Origin: a candidate division Hyd24-12 bacterium UBA6080
GTDB taxonomy: Bacteria > Fermentibacterota > Fermentibacteria > Fermentibacterales > JCC-6
DNA length: 64,000 bases
NCBI GenBank assembly: GCA_002436025.1
Contig: DIXM01000013.1
Span: 62,001-126,000, forward strand
Direction: 5' to 3'
Numbering within the stretch: position 1 is the stretch's first letter; the number at the start of each line of letters is the position of its first letter. The translations under genes and the position numbers were made by a program. The notes under the pieces were generated by a model. It was not told the origin of the DNA and made no database searches. It saw only the letters and a program-made list of their open reading frames with translations. This document shows positions 46,501 through 53,406 of the stretch, one piece after another.

Positions 46501-46878
46501 TACCGCATCGAGTTCCGGTTCAGGTCAGACATGGACGGTGAAACGGGCATCGGGTTCTTCATCGACGACATAACTGTCGCCGGGGGCTACCAGGGCAACC
46601 TCGGGGCGTCCGGCCCCGACACGGTCCAGCCAGTCCTGGGCCTGCCTTCCCCCAACCCTTCCGCCGGCGGCTTCACAATTCCCGTGAACATCGATTCAGC
46701 GTGCGAGTTCACACTGGGCATCTACGACCTCGCCGGCCGGCTCGTGCTCTCACTGAACGGAACCGGACCCTTCCAGGGTGGAGTTTTCGCATCCACTGAA
46801 GGGCTTGCGTCGGGCGTTTACCTCGTAAGGCTCTCGGGGCCCGCGGACATTACGAGAAGGGTGGTCGTGCTCAGATAG
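43513..46878 (+). CDS. Gingipain-like C25 cysteine peptidase with a C-terminal sorting module
   Basis: 1121 residues. After the signal region and a 170-residue beta-rich propeptide-like part, the catalytic fold begins (RMLIVTAPSLQGIFGQLA, LDYVLLGGDTGLVPFRYA, DVWVGRVTVDDASEA). The expected dyad is present: His409 in NHNGHAWYNG and Cys446 in YSIGCWSAAFD, spaced 37 apart. C25 peptidases cleave after Arg or Lys, but the specificity pocket is not readable here. Beta-sandwich repeats follow and the last 75 residues are the tail module (PSPNPSAGGFTIPVNI ... YDLAGRLVLSL ... GVYLVRLSG). Likely secreted and surface attached. The long ORF on the opposite strand at its start is spurious. Confidence 0.85.
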   Translation: MSALLVLFLAAGSFRVTVPLESLIGEEVLADMPEGVSVRVSGGLPGCVPGAPDLPAVPWTFSLPMGESAVSIDISGVEWVSVSTDRAVRPLAAPTPLIAVPADTPASDPAIYGMAGFWPESPALLAGTSLRNGEATGEALVYPYRYNPATGELQKLLRLELTVNTETALRSPVAGRDSGSPRMLIVTAPSLQGIFGQLALRRHSEGILTEVVTMDQVLAAADGRDDAEALRNYIIAYRQLNGLDYVLLGGDTGLVPFRYAFAMECQAGFHSREDSLPCDLYFSDLDGDWDANQNDLFGEIEDEVDLYPDVWVGRVTVDDASEAQAWFDKLVAYEDCGQAGHLQDVLFLAEVLWNNPFTDGGVSKNMIQALCLPGFMNVTKLYQTLGNLNTATVMNAMNAGTNLLNHNGHAWYNGMSIGSGGSISASFLNSVDSDGRFSALFYSIGCWSAAFDFDAVAEHFLTSPEGCGVSFIGNSSYGWGSPGNPAYGYSDILDRYFFQMLYQDRNARIGQVLAMSKDFYIPYGRWENVYRWHLYQVNLLGDPSFRPYRKVPVTPVLSFPEFVTGNTSAFPVQVSGCMTEGLLLCVHDQGDNHFTDTLDASGYHAFTFATPPQGDVTVTLTGSGVRRTSLTSPQADGPVPVVSGFSIEDTGGDGFASPGDLINITLTLANQGNEPLSGISLQAQLVSGPATLLSGDMTFPDLAPGASSAGSEPIDCSIGPEALNNQPVGFLLTVTSQQGSFEIPVTLLVHAPGLYFATYSVDDGGNMVPEPGETFSLVLSIANTGLLDAPDVTGTMTSHPSWVSFTPDTAYCAMVPAGSTGSLQFQCTLAPDAPSPSFPWLHLLLETPSTGYGRADSLRLTVGETGIVHDAEAGPQGWEHGGTGDLWRMTELQSHSPSHSWQCGNDQGYQNGMDCWLQSPEMHLAPNSSLSFWTTFDVALYGSDGLYPVLLNLTAGTADTLDFVGSGGALYGPGCGMGTGWVSFSYDLSFADPEDLYRIEFRFRSDMDGETGIGFFIDDITVAGGYQGNLGASGPDTVQPVLGLPSPNPSAGGFTIPVNIDSACEFTLGIYDLAGRLVLSLNGTGPFQGGVFASTEGLASGVYLVRLSGPADITRRVVVLR

Positions 46879-46937
46879 GGCTGGAACCCGGCAGTGACGT
46901 TGGCGGTATCACACGTGGAGGGAAGAAGGGAACATTG

Positions 46938-47867
46938 ATGCGCAACGGGACTGCCGCAGCTTCCATGATGGTCCTTGTGGGAGTTGCAGGACTGCTTGCC
47001 TTCAGCGGGAACGGAGACGACATGGGTTACAGACAGCTTGATCCCGAAGAGGAGTTCGTTATCCTTCAGGGTGGGACCGAGCGCCCGTTCTCGGGCGAAT
47101 ACGTGAACCATTTCGAACCGGGAACCTATCACTGCAAAAGATGCGACGCCGCCCTCTTCGAATCCGTTGACAAATTCCCGACCACGTGCGGATGGCCTTC
47201 GTTCGACGGCGAGATCCCCGGCGCGGTCACCAGAAGGCCCGACCCCGACGGCATGCGCACCGAGATCCTCTGCGCCGCATGCGGCGCCCATCTTGGCCAT
47301 GTCTTCGAGGGTGAGGAACTCACACCCGCAAACACAAGGCACTGCGTGAACTCCATCTCCCTTGTCTTCAAGCCCCTTGTGCAGACCGAGACGGCCGTGT
47401 TCGCCGGAGGGTGTTTCTGGGGCATCGAGAACTACTTCAGCAACCTCGGGGGCGTTTCGCAGGCAACTTCAGGTTACACCGGCGGTTACATGGAAAGCCC
47501 GACCTACCGCGAGGTGTGCTCCGGCGAAACCGGGCATGCCGAGGCCGTCGAAGTGGTCTTCGACCCTTCCGTCATCTCCTACGAGGAACTTGCACGGCAC
47601 TTCTTCGAGATACACGATCCCACCACACCGAACCGGCAGGGTGTTGATGTGGGCAACCAGTACCGCTCCGCGGTCTTCTACACCTCTGAACAGCAGAGGG
47701 AGACGGTTGAACGTCTGATGGGCATTCTGCGTGGCCGTGGCTTCGATGTGGTGACTGAAGTAAGGCCCCTCGACGTGTTCTGGCCTGCCGAGGACTACCA
47801 TCAGGACTACTACGGAAAGAACGGCGCCCGTTCCTTCTGTCACACGAGGGTCAACCGGTTCGAGTGA
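46938..47867 (+). CDS. msrBA: Exported methionine sulfoxide reductase, MsrB-MsrA fusion
   Basis: 309 residues from ATG 46938 (GAAGGG upstream). A hydrophobic leader (SMMVLVGVAGLLAFS) suggests export. The MsrB domain (about 30-145) has zinc ligands in CKRC and CAAC and the catalytic cysteine in TRHCVNSISLVF (about 137). The MsrA domain (about 150-309) has GGCFWGIENYF with the catalytic cysteine (about 158) and ends YHQDYYGKN. Together they reduce both epimers of oxidised methionine. The order B then A is less usual than A then B. Being exported fits a role protecting envelope proteins, perhaps those of the adjacent secreted peptidase. Confidence 0.9.
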   Translation: MRNGTAAASMMVLVGVAGLLAFSGNGDDMGYRQLDPEEEFVILQGGTERPFSGEYVNHFEPGTYHCKRCDAALFESVDKFPTTCGWPSFDGEIPGAVTRRPDPDGMRTEILCAACGAHLGHVFEGEELTPANTRHCVNSISLVFKPLVQTETAVFAGGCFWGIENYFSNLGGVSQATSGYTGGYMESPTYREVCSGETGHAEAVEVVFDPSVISYEELARHFFEIHDPTTPNRQGVDVGNQYRSAVFYTSEQQRETVERLMGILRGRGFDVVTEVRPLDVFWPAEDYHQDYYGKNGARSFCHTRVNRFE

Positions 47868-47917
47868 GGCCTGGGGGCAGAGCCCTGCCCTGGTCGAGAC
47901 TCTCCGGGCTCAGTCCC

Positions 47918-48508
47918 TTAAACGCCTTCCAGATGCGGGCGCAGGGCGGTGAAAGCCCTGGCCCTGTGGCTGACACGGTTCTTCTCGGCGTCCGACACCG
48001 AGGCGAACGTTTTGTTCAGCTCGGGGCAGAAGAAGACAGGGTCGTATCCGAACCCCCCGCTGCCCTCGGGAGCAAACGTTATCATGCCCTTTACCACTCC
48101 CTCGACAACGATTTCGGCACCATTCGGGGCGACCAGGGCCGCGGCGGTCCTGAACTCGGCCTGTCTCGAATCGCCGGTCTCCCCGAGAAGGGCGTTGAGT
48201 ATCTTGCGGACGTTGTCGGCGTACGTGCATCCAGGGCCTGCGTAACGGGCCGAGTAAACTCCGGGGGCGCCCCCGAGGGCCCAGGCGAAAAGCCCGGTGT
48301 CTTCCGCCACGGAGGGCATGCCTGTTTCAGCTGCGGCGGCCCGGGCCTTGATGAGGGCGTTCTCCCTTATCGTGAGGCCGGTTTCCTCCACATCCCAGTC
48401 CGCGTGCCAGTCGAGGATCGACTCGAATGCGATGCCCGTGAGTATCAGTCTTATCTCCCTGAGCTTGTCGGGGTTGCCGCTGGCAAGGACGATACGGCCC
48501 GTGTTCAC
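47918..48508 (-). CDS. rdgB: Non-canonical purine NTP pyrophosphatase (RdgB/HAM1)
   Basis: 196 residues from GTG 48508, overlapping the stop of the RNase PH gene (GTGA). Family motifs: IVLASGNPDKLREIR at the N-terminus, SVAEDTGLFAWALGGAPGVYSARYAG, VVEGVVKGMI and GSGGFGYDPVFF. The enzyme hydrolyses dITP, XTP and similar nucleotides to monophosphate plus pyrophosphate, keeping damaged bases out of DNA and RNA. It is the last gene of the smpB-to-rdgB operon. Confidence 0.94.
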   Translation of the reverse strand: MNTGRIVLASGNPDKLREIRLILTGIAFESILDWHADWDVEETGLTIRENALIKARAAAAETGMPSVAEDTGLFAWALGGAPGVYSARYAGPGCTYADNVRKILNALLGETGDSRQAEFRTAAALVAPNGAEIVVEGVVKGMITFAPEGSGGFGYDPVFFCPELNKTFASVSDAEKNRVSHRARAFTALRPHLEGV

Positions 48509-49233
48509 TCTCCCACGGCCTCAATCTGCAGTGGGACCACCTCTTCCATGACGGCCTTTCTGGCAATTTCGGCCATGGCGGTGAGCGCCTGGAGTTCCGC
48601 AGGTTCCTTTTCGGCGGTGGCCTGCATCTCGATGATCCGGCCGTCACCCGTGGCCACTATGTTCATGTCGAGGTCGGCCACCGAGTCCTCTTCGTAGCAG
48701 AGGTCGAGAAGAACCCCGCCCGGGGTCATGCCCAGGCTCACCCCACCCACCCAGCAACGCCAGGGGTCGTGCTGGATGACCCGGTCGGTCATAAGGCGAA
48801 GTATGGCCAGCCTGAGGGCGACGGCACCGCCCGTGACCGACGCGACCCTGGTCCCGCCGTCGGCGGCAAGCACGTCGCAGTCGATCGTGATCTGCTTCTC
48901 TCCAAGCCTGTCGAGGTTGATGCACTGCCTCAGGCTGCGCCCTATGAGCCGTTGTATCTCCTGTGTCCTGCCCTTCAGGACCTGTCCCCTGTCCCTGCGG
49001 ATGCGCCTGTTCCCGCTTCCGGGAAGCATGTCGTACTCGGCGGTAATCCAGCCGCACCCCTTGCCCTGCATGAAGTAGGGCACCCTGGGCTCAACGGTTG
49101 CTGAGCAGAGGACCCTTGTCTCGCCCCATGTTATGAGCACACTGCCATGCGGCTGTGGCTGGTAACCGACCTCGAACCCGATATCCCTGAGCTGGAGGGG
49201 GGTCCTACCGTCCAAGCGTTTCTCATCCGGCAT
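48505..49233 (-). CDS. rph: Ribonuclease PH
   Basis: 242 residues from ATG 49233 (TTG and GTG codons three and two codons earlier are alternatives). Motifs DGRTPLQLRDIGFEVGY, GSVLITWGETRVLCSATVEP, GWITAEYDMLPGSG, RRIRRDRGQVLKGRTQEIQRLIGRSLR and TIDCDVLAADGGTRVASVTG match the RNase PH hexamer enzymes. It trims 3' ends of tRNA precursors using phosphate. The gene overlaps the end of murI by 11 bases and is coupled to rdgB downstream; rph-rdgB pairing is common in bacteria. Confidence 0.95.
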   Translation of the reverse strand: MPDEKRLDGRTPLQLRDIGFEVGYQPQPHGSVLITWGETRVLCSATVEPRVPYFMQGKGCGWITAEYDMLPGSGNRRIRRDRGQVLKGRTQEIQRLIGRSLRQCINLDRLGEKQITIDCDVLAADGGTRVASVTGGAVALRLAILRLMTDRVIQHDPWRCWVGGVSLGMTPGGVLLDLCYEEDSVADLDMNIVATGDGRIIEMQATAEKEPAELQALTAMAEIARKAVMEEVVPLQIEAVGE

Positions 49234-50029
49234 GTTCACCAACCTGTATCTGTGTTACCAGGGAAACCGCCCTTCCGAGGAACCTCTGGGCGATCTCCTG
49301 GAATTTGAGGGGAATGTCACTCACATAGAAGCTGTTGCTGCCACGACCGCCGGTGCGGGCAATGCCGCTTTCCCCGATTATCTCGCTGACCTTCAGTGCC
49401 GTTGCCTCGGCGGAGTCCACCAGGGTTACGCCCTCTCCAAGGACTTTCGTGAAGAGGGTTTTCAGAAGCGGGTAGTGCGTGCAGCCAAGGACCAGGGTAT
49501 CGATACCCTCGAGCACGAGCGGTGTGGTGTACTCCCTGATTATCGCCTCGGTGATGGGATGGTCCAGCCACCCCTCCTCCACAAGGGGAACCAGCAGGGG
49601 GCTGGGCTGGGCGGAAACGGCCTTCACCCCAAGTTCAAAGAGCGCCCTCTGGTAGGCGCCGCTCGCGATCGTGCCATGCGTTCCGATAACGCCGACCCTG
49701 CCATTGACCGTTTTTGCGCTCGCCATCTCTGCACCGGGCAGGATGACACCAACGACGGGTATGTCCAGTTTTTCCCGAAGGGCGGGAAGGCTGACGGAGC
49801 TTGCGGTGTTGCAGGCAACGACTACCATCTTCACGTTCTTGCCCGTGAGGAACGCGGCGTCTTCAATGGAAAAGCGGATCACGGTGTCGGGGGATTTCGA
49901 ACCGTAGGGAAGACGGGCCGTGTCCCCGAAATAAAGGACCGACTCGGATGGAAGCAGCCTGTTCAGGGCCCTTACGACCGTCAGGCCGCCGACTCCCGAA
50001 TCGAAAACACCTATGGGAGAAAGGTTCAT
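49223..50029 (-). CDS. murI: Glutamate racemase
   Basis: 268 residues; ATG 50029 overlaps the preceding stop as ATGA. Signature IGVFDSGVGGLTVVRAL at the N-terminus, YFGDTARLPYG, VVACNTASSVSL (first catalytic cysteine) and LVLGCTHYPLL (second catalytic cysteine) are intact. It makes D-glutamate for peptidoglycan in the cytoplasm. Its place in an operon with an N-acetylmuramoyl-alanine amidase supports cell-wall coupling. Confidence 0.95.
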   Translation of the reverse strand: MNLSPIGVFDSGVGGLTVVRALNRLLPSESVLYFGDTARLPYGSKSPDTVIRFSIEDAAFLTGKNVKMVVVACNTASSVSLPALREKLDIPVVGVILPGAEMASAKTVNGRVGVIGTHGTIASGAYQRALFELGVKAVSAQPSPLLVPLVEEGWLDHPITEAIIREYTTPLVLEGIDTLVLGCTHYPLLKTLFTKVLGEGVTLVDSAEATALKVSEIIGESGIARTGGRGSNSFYVSDIPLKFQEIAQRFLGRAVSLVTQIQVGEHAG

Positions 50030-50688
50030 CGTCTTGAGAAAACCCCGGGCACCCCTGCAAGCGGGATTCCCGCGCCCGAACCTTCCGAAAGCACCCCGTT
50101 CACGATGGGCACCAGAAGGGTGTAGCAGACGAATCTGCTCTCGATCGTTCTTTTGAGCCCGTTGATGTCGAGCAGGCGGGGCATGTCTATGTACAGGGTA
50201 TCGTAGTTGTTGAACGCCCAGAGCCTTTCAAGCTCGGTCTCTTCAAGACCGGATGCCCTGCCCCAGCTTTCCACGAGGAACTGCGTTTCCAAGGGGATCA
50301 TGTCGGGGCTGTACGCGGATGGGATGGTGTCGACGACAGGGGCCGAAGTTGCAGTCACGAATACCGAACAGGGGGCAACGGGCAATCGTGCATCCCACTG
50401 GGCAACATCCTGAAGGGAGAGATCGTACTCGCCCGGGGTGAACTCCACTATTCGCAGGGAATCCTGTCCCTGGCCTTCATTCGGATCTGCCGTTTGAAGG
50501 GCCGCTTCATCCACCGGTACGTCACTAATGTTCATCTTCTTGTTTATCATGCGCATGGCAACCGATGACAACAGCCCCATCAAAAGTGCGATTCCCAGAA
50601 CGATCAGCACCGAGCGGATCATCACGGGAGAACTGACCTTTTCAGCGCGTGCCGATGGGGTGCGGGTCCGGGTTGGTCTTCGGTTCAC
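50026..50688 (-). CDS. Membrane-anchored protein of unknown function in the amidase-murI operon
   Basis: 220 residues, GTG 50688 overlapping the amidase stop by four bases. A basic cytoplasmic tail of about 22 residues (NRRPTRTRTPSARAEK) precedes one membrane helix (SVLIVLGIALLMGLLSSVAM); the remaining 170 residues would be periplasmic with no recognised fold. It ends in ESRFVCYTLLVPIVNGVLSEG. Position between a peptidoglycan amidase and glutamate racemase suggests a cell-wall or division role, perhaps a GerMN-type sporulation-like domain. This is not supported by clear motifs. Confidence 0.55.
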   Translation of the reverse strand: MNRRPTRTRTPSARAEKVSSPVMIRSVLIVLGIALLMGLLSSVAMRMINKKMNISDVPVDEAALQTADPNEGQGQDSLRIVEFTPGEYDLSLQDVAQWDARLPVAPCSVFVTATSAPVVDTIPSAYSPDMIPLETQFLVESWGRASGLEETELERLWAFNNYDTLYIDMPRLLDINGLKRTIESRFVCYTLLVPIVNGVLSEGSGAGIPLAGVPGVFSRR

Positions 50689-51806
50689 TGATTGACTCCT
50701 TCTGAATAGGCCACGATCGCGTCAACAATAGCCTGTGCCGCTTTGAAACGGAAGTCCAGCGACAGAAGGCTCCGTTCCTGTTCCGGGTTGGATATGAAAG
50801 CAACCTCCACGAGGACGGAAGGCATGTAGGCGCCCCTCAGGACGTAGAAGCCCGCCTGCTTCACGCCCCTGTTCCTGCTTTCGGGAAAGGACACGGCAAG
50901 TCTCTCCTGTATTGCAGATGCCAGGGAGCTGCTGTTGTAAAGAAAAATGCTCTGGGCCATGTCGGCAAGGATGAATGAAAGCGGGTCCTCGGGGGAAACG
51001 GTCTCCTCATCCATCTCTACGACCTGGTTCTCAAGCAGCTCGACGGTTCTTGCGTCACTCGTCCTGGCCCTTGAGAGAAAGAACGTCTCGGAACCGTAGG
51101 CTTCCCTGTTGGTGCTGGCGTTGCAGTGGATGCTCACGAACAGGTCGGCGCGGTTCAGGTTGGCGATGCGGGTCCTGGCGCCGAGTGAGACGTATTCGTC
51201 CGTCGTGCGGGTCATGACAACCCTGACTTGTGGAAGCCTCACCCGAAGAAGGTCCCTGACCATCAGGGCGATCTCCATCGTGCGGTTCTTCTCGAAGGTT
51301 CCCGCAGGGCCCACCGCCCCGGGATCCCGCCCGCCGTGGCCGGGGTCAATGACCACGCAGTCGAAGTTCTCGAGCCACGGGCTCTCGAGCCCGCGCTCAA
51401 GTGCCGCATACAAGAGCGAATCGGTCCATACACGGCTGGTGTCGGGCATGGGGGGAGGCTCACGCCATGCCAGCATGGGGATCGTAACGGGTTCCGAGGT
51501 GCGGGCGAAAAGCAACAGGACCGTACTGTCCGAATTGAAGCCGTAATCAACGGCGACTATGGAACTGTCCAGAAGAGCCCGGAAACCCAGTGAATCGCAC
51601 TCCAGCGATTTCAGCCAGATCGGCATCCCCGGGTTTTGTACTGTGACGGGCGCGCCGGTCGTCACCGAGACCTGAAACCCGCTGACCGAAACAGACAGAG
51701 CTGAAACACTCAGCCCACCGGGGTCCGAAACCTCAAGGATCACCCCGTCGTATCTGGGGAAGATGCTCAGAACTCCTGAAAACAGGGCGAGAAAGAGGGT
51801 GGTCAT
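50685..51806 (-). CDS. N-acetylmuramoyl-L-alanine amidase (Amidase_3)
   Basis: 373 residues, ATG 51806 overlapping the smpB stop. A signal-like start (TTLFLALFSGVLSIF) precedes an N-terminal domain of about 150 residues resembling AMIN. The amidase domain has its zinc ligands in VVIDPGHGGRDPG, the glutamate in FEKNRTMEIALMV, FVSIHCNAS and the catalytic glutamate in LVEVAFISNPEQE. It cleaves the bond between MurNAc and L-alanine in the periplasm, as in daughter-cell separation or wall turnover. Confidence 0.92.
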   Translation of the reverse strand: MTTLFLALFSGVLSIFPRYDGVILEVSDPGGLSVSALSVSVSGFQVSVTTGAPVTVQNPGMPIWLKSLECDSLGFRALLDSSIVAVDYGFNSDSTVLLLFARTSEPVTIPMLAWREPPPMPDTSRVWTDSLLYAALERGLESPWLENFDCVVIDPGHGGRDPGAVGPAGTFEKNRTMEIALMVRDLLRVRLPQVRVVMTRTTDEYVSLGARTRIANLNRADLFVSIHCNASTNREAYGSETFFLSRARTSDARTVELLENQVVEMDEETVSPEDPLSFILADMAQSIFLYNSSSLASAIQERLAVSFPESRNRGVKQAGFYVLRGAYMPSVLVEVAFISNPEQERSLLSLDFRFKAAQAIVDAIVAYSEGVNQ

Positions 51807-52273
51807 TGTTCTCTCAGGTTGTGCTTCATGGCTGCCTGAACGCGCCTCTGCGAATCCCTTTCCGCGAGGTCGGCCCGCTTGTCGAACTGCCTTTTCCCCT
51901 TGCAGACCCCGAGCAGCATCTTCGCGTGTCCGCGGTCACTGAAGTGCACATCCAGGGGGATGAGGGTCATGCCCTTCTCCTCCACCTGACGGCTGAGCCT
52001 GTGGAGCTCCCTGGCGTGGGCGAGAAGCTTTCTGGGGCGCTCAGGGTCATGGTTCTCCCGAGCCTCGGGGTACTCGGCAATGGTCATGCCGTGGACGAAA
52101 AGCTCTCCGCTTTCGTTGAACCCCGCGTGGCTGCCCGAAAGGCTTACCTTTCCGGCCCTTATCGACTTTATCTCGCTGCCCTCAAGCACCAGACCCACCT
52201 CCAGTGAATCCATGACATGGAAGTCGTGCCTTGCTTTTCTGTTCCGGGCCGCGATACGCTGTTCAACGCTCAT
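51803..52273 (-). CDS. smpB: SsrA-binding protein SmpB
   Basis: 156 residues from ATG 52273, preceded by GGAAAGG at seven bases. Family core: NRKARHDFHVMDSLEVGLVLEGSEIKSIRAGKVSLSGSHAGF, RPRKLLAHARELHRL, KGMTLIPLDVHFSDRGHAKMLLGVCKGKRQFDKR. SmpB carries tmRNA to stalled ribosomes. It begins the operon ending at rdgB. No tmRNA gene was found in the window; the divergent tRNA-Leu starts 78 bases upstream. Confidence 0.95.
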   Translation of the reverse strand: MSVEQRIAARNRKARHDFHVMDSLEVGLVLEGSEIKSIRAGKVSLSGSHAGFNESGELFVHGMTIAEYPEARENHDPERPRKLLAHARELHRLSRQVEEKGMTLIPLDVHFSDRGHAKMLLGVCKGKRQFDKRADLAERDSQRRVQAAMKHNLREQ

Positions 52274-52351
52274 GATGATGCCTTTCCAAGGCACAGAATA
52301 TAGCCCTGTCCATTGACATGTCCACGAATTCTTCCATAATACCGCCTCAGC

Positions 52352-52438
52352 GCCGAGGTGGCGGAATAGGCAGACGCGCCAGGTTCAGGACCTGGTGAGG
52401 GCAACCTCGTAGGGGTTCAACTCCCCTCCTCGGTACCA
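52352..52438 (+). tRNA. tRNA-Leu, anticodon CAG
   Basis: An 87-base class II tRNA including an encoded CCA end (52436-52438). Acceptor arms GCCGAGG and CCTCGGT pair with a G-T wobble at the end pair; the anticodon arm is CCAGG-TTCAGGA-CCTGG, giving CAG; a long variable arm (GAGGGCAACCTC) and a T arm with GGTTCAACTCC follow. The anticodon and long variable arm identify leucine. Confidence 0.95.
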
Positions 52439-52445
52439 TGCACAG

Positions 52446-52468
52446 GGGGTGGCTTCGGCCACCCCTTT
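52446..52468. terminator. Terminator between tRNA-Leu and the EamA transporter gene
   Basis: Perfect 8-bp stem GGGGTGGC / GCCACCCC with a TTCG tetraloop (52446-52465) followed by TTT on the plus strand. It ends the tRNA transcript and lies immediately after the converging transporter stop, so it may serve both. Confidence 0.75.
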
Positions 52469-52470
52469 CG

Positions 52471-53352
52471 CTATCCTGCAACCAGTATCCCGCCCAGTAC
52501 TGCCCCGGCCGTTCCGATGGCGTCCCTCATGGTGAGCCTGTGCCCGGCGAACAGCGCGGATGGGATCATCAGAAAAATCGGGGTCATGGAGATCAGCGTA
52601 GCAGCCACACCTGCGGGTATCAACCTCACGGCGGTCATGGAAAGGGTGACACCTATCACGGGGCCGGCAATTGTTCCGAGGGTCAGGAACTTCATCGCCC
52701 TTACGTTCCCTGCTCCTTCGACTATCCGGGCGGTCCGTCTCATGACCAATGTCACAGGTATGAATGCCAGCGCGGCGGCGGTCACCCTTATCTGGGTCGC
52801 GCCGATGCTGCTCACGCCCTCAAGGCCCGCCTTGCCTATCACAAGGCCCGCGGCCTGTCCCAGGGAACCCAGAAGGGCAAGAGTGAAACCTGTTCTCGTA
52901 AGAACCCATCCCCGATCCTGCCCTGACGTCTGAGTAAGAACGAAGGCCACTCCCGCGGATGTGAGAAGAATGCCTCCCCATTGCTGTATGGAAAGGGTTT
53001 CACCCAGAAATGCCCAACCAAGAAGACCTGTCATAAGTGGAACCGTGGTGTAGATCACCATCGTTATTCTGGCGCTGATGCGCACAAAAGCGCTGAACAG
53101 GCAGAGGTCGGCGAAGACGAAGCCCACCAGGCCGGATACCGAAAGAAGCATCAGGTTGTTGGCAGGAACGCCCCTGGGAAAAAGAGTTCCGTTAAGCACC
53201 CATGAGACGGGGATGAGCATCAGAAAGCCAAGGAAAAGCCTTATCACGGTAACGCTGTATGACCCGATCCGCTTGCCGGCGACCTCGAAAGTGAACGAGC
53301 ATGCCGCCCAGCAGACTGCCGTACCCAGCGCCGCGAGAATACCTGTTGACAT
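52471..53352 (-). CDS. EamA-family (DMT superfamily) transporter
   Basis: 293 residues from ATG 53352, preceded by GGAGAGGG. Ten hydrophobic segments in two EamA halves: opening TGILAALGTAVCWAACSFTF and the first-half AYTTVPLMTGLLGWAFLGET, then the second half with VAATLISMTPIFLMIPSALFAGH, typical repeats. It is probably an inner-membrane exporter of metabolites such as amino acids; the substrate is unassigned. Divergent from the Eis-like gene, with a short shared promoter region (TATAAT at 53379-53384). Confidence 0.85.
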   Translation of the reverse strand: MSTGILAALGTAVCWAACSFTFEVAGKRIGSYSVTVIRLFLGFLMLIPVSWVLNGTLFPRGVPANNLMLLSVSGLVGFVFADLCLFSAFVRISARITMVIYTTVPLMTGLLGWAFLGETLSIQQWGGILLTSAGVAFVLTQTSGQDRGWVLTRTGFTLALLGSLGQAAGLVIGKAGLEGVSSIGATQIRVTAAALAFIPVTLVMRRTARIVEGAGNVRAMKFLTLGTIAGPVIGVTLSMTAVRLIPAGVAATLISMTPIFLMIPSALFAGHRLTMRDAIGTAGAVLGGILVAG

Positions 53353-53406
53353 GCTGTGCCCTCTCCGTGATGGGCGAATATAATCGCCATGGTAAGGAGG
53401 TCGGGA

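Noticed and set aside
47875..47890. Hairpin GGGCAG/CTGCCC as a terminator for the msr gene
   Set aside because: Stem is only six base pairs and no T-run follows.
49232..50125. A 297-codon plus-strand frame
   Set aside because: Shadow of murI; murI has all catalytic motifs.
52200..52351. tmRNA gene next to smpB
   Set aside because: No tmRNA-like acceptor ends or tag reading frame were found; the only RNA gene is tRNA-Leu.
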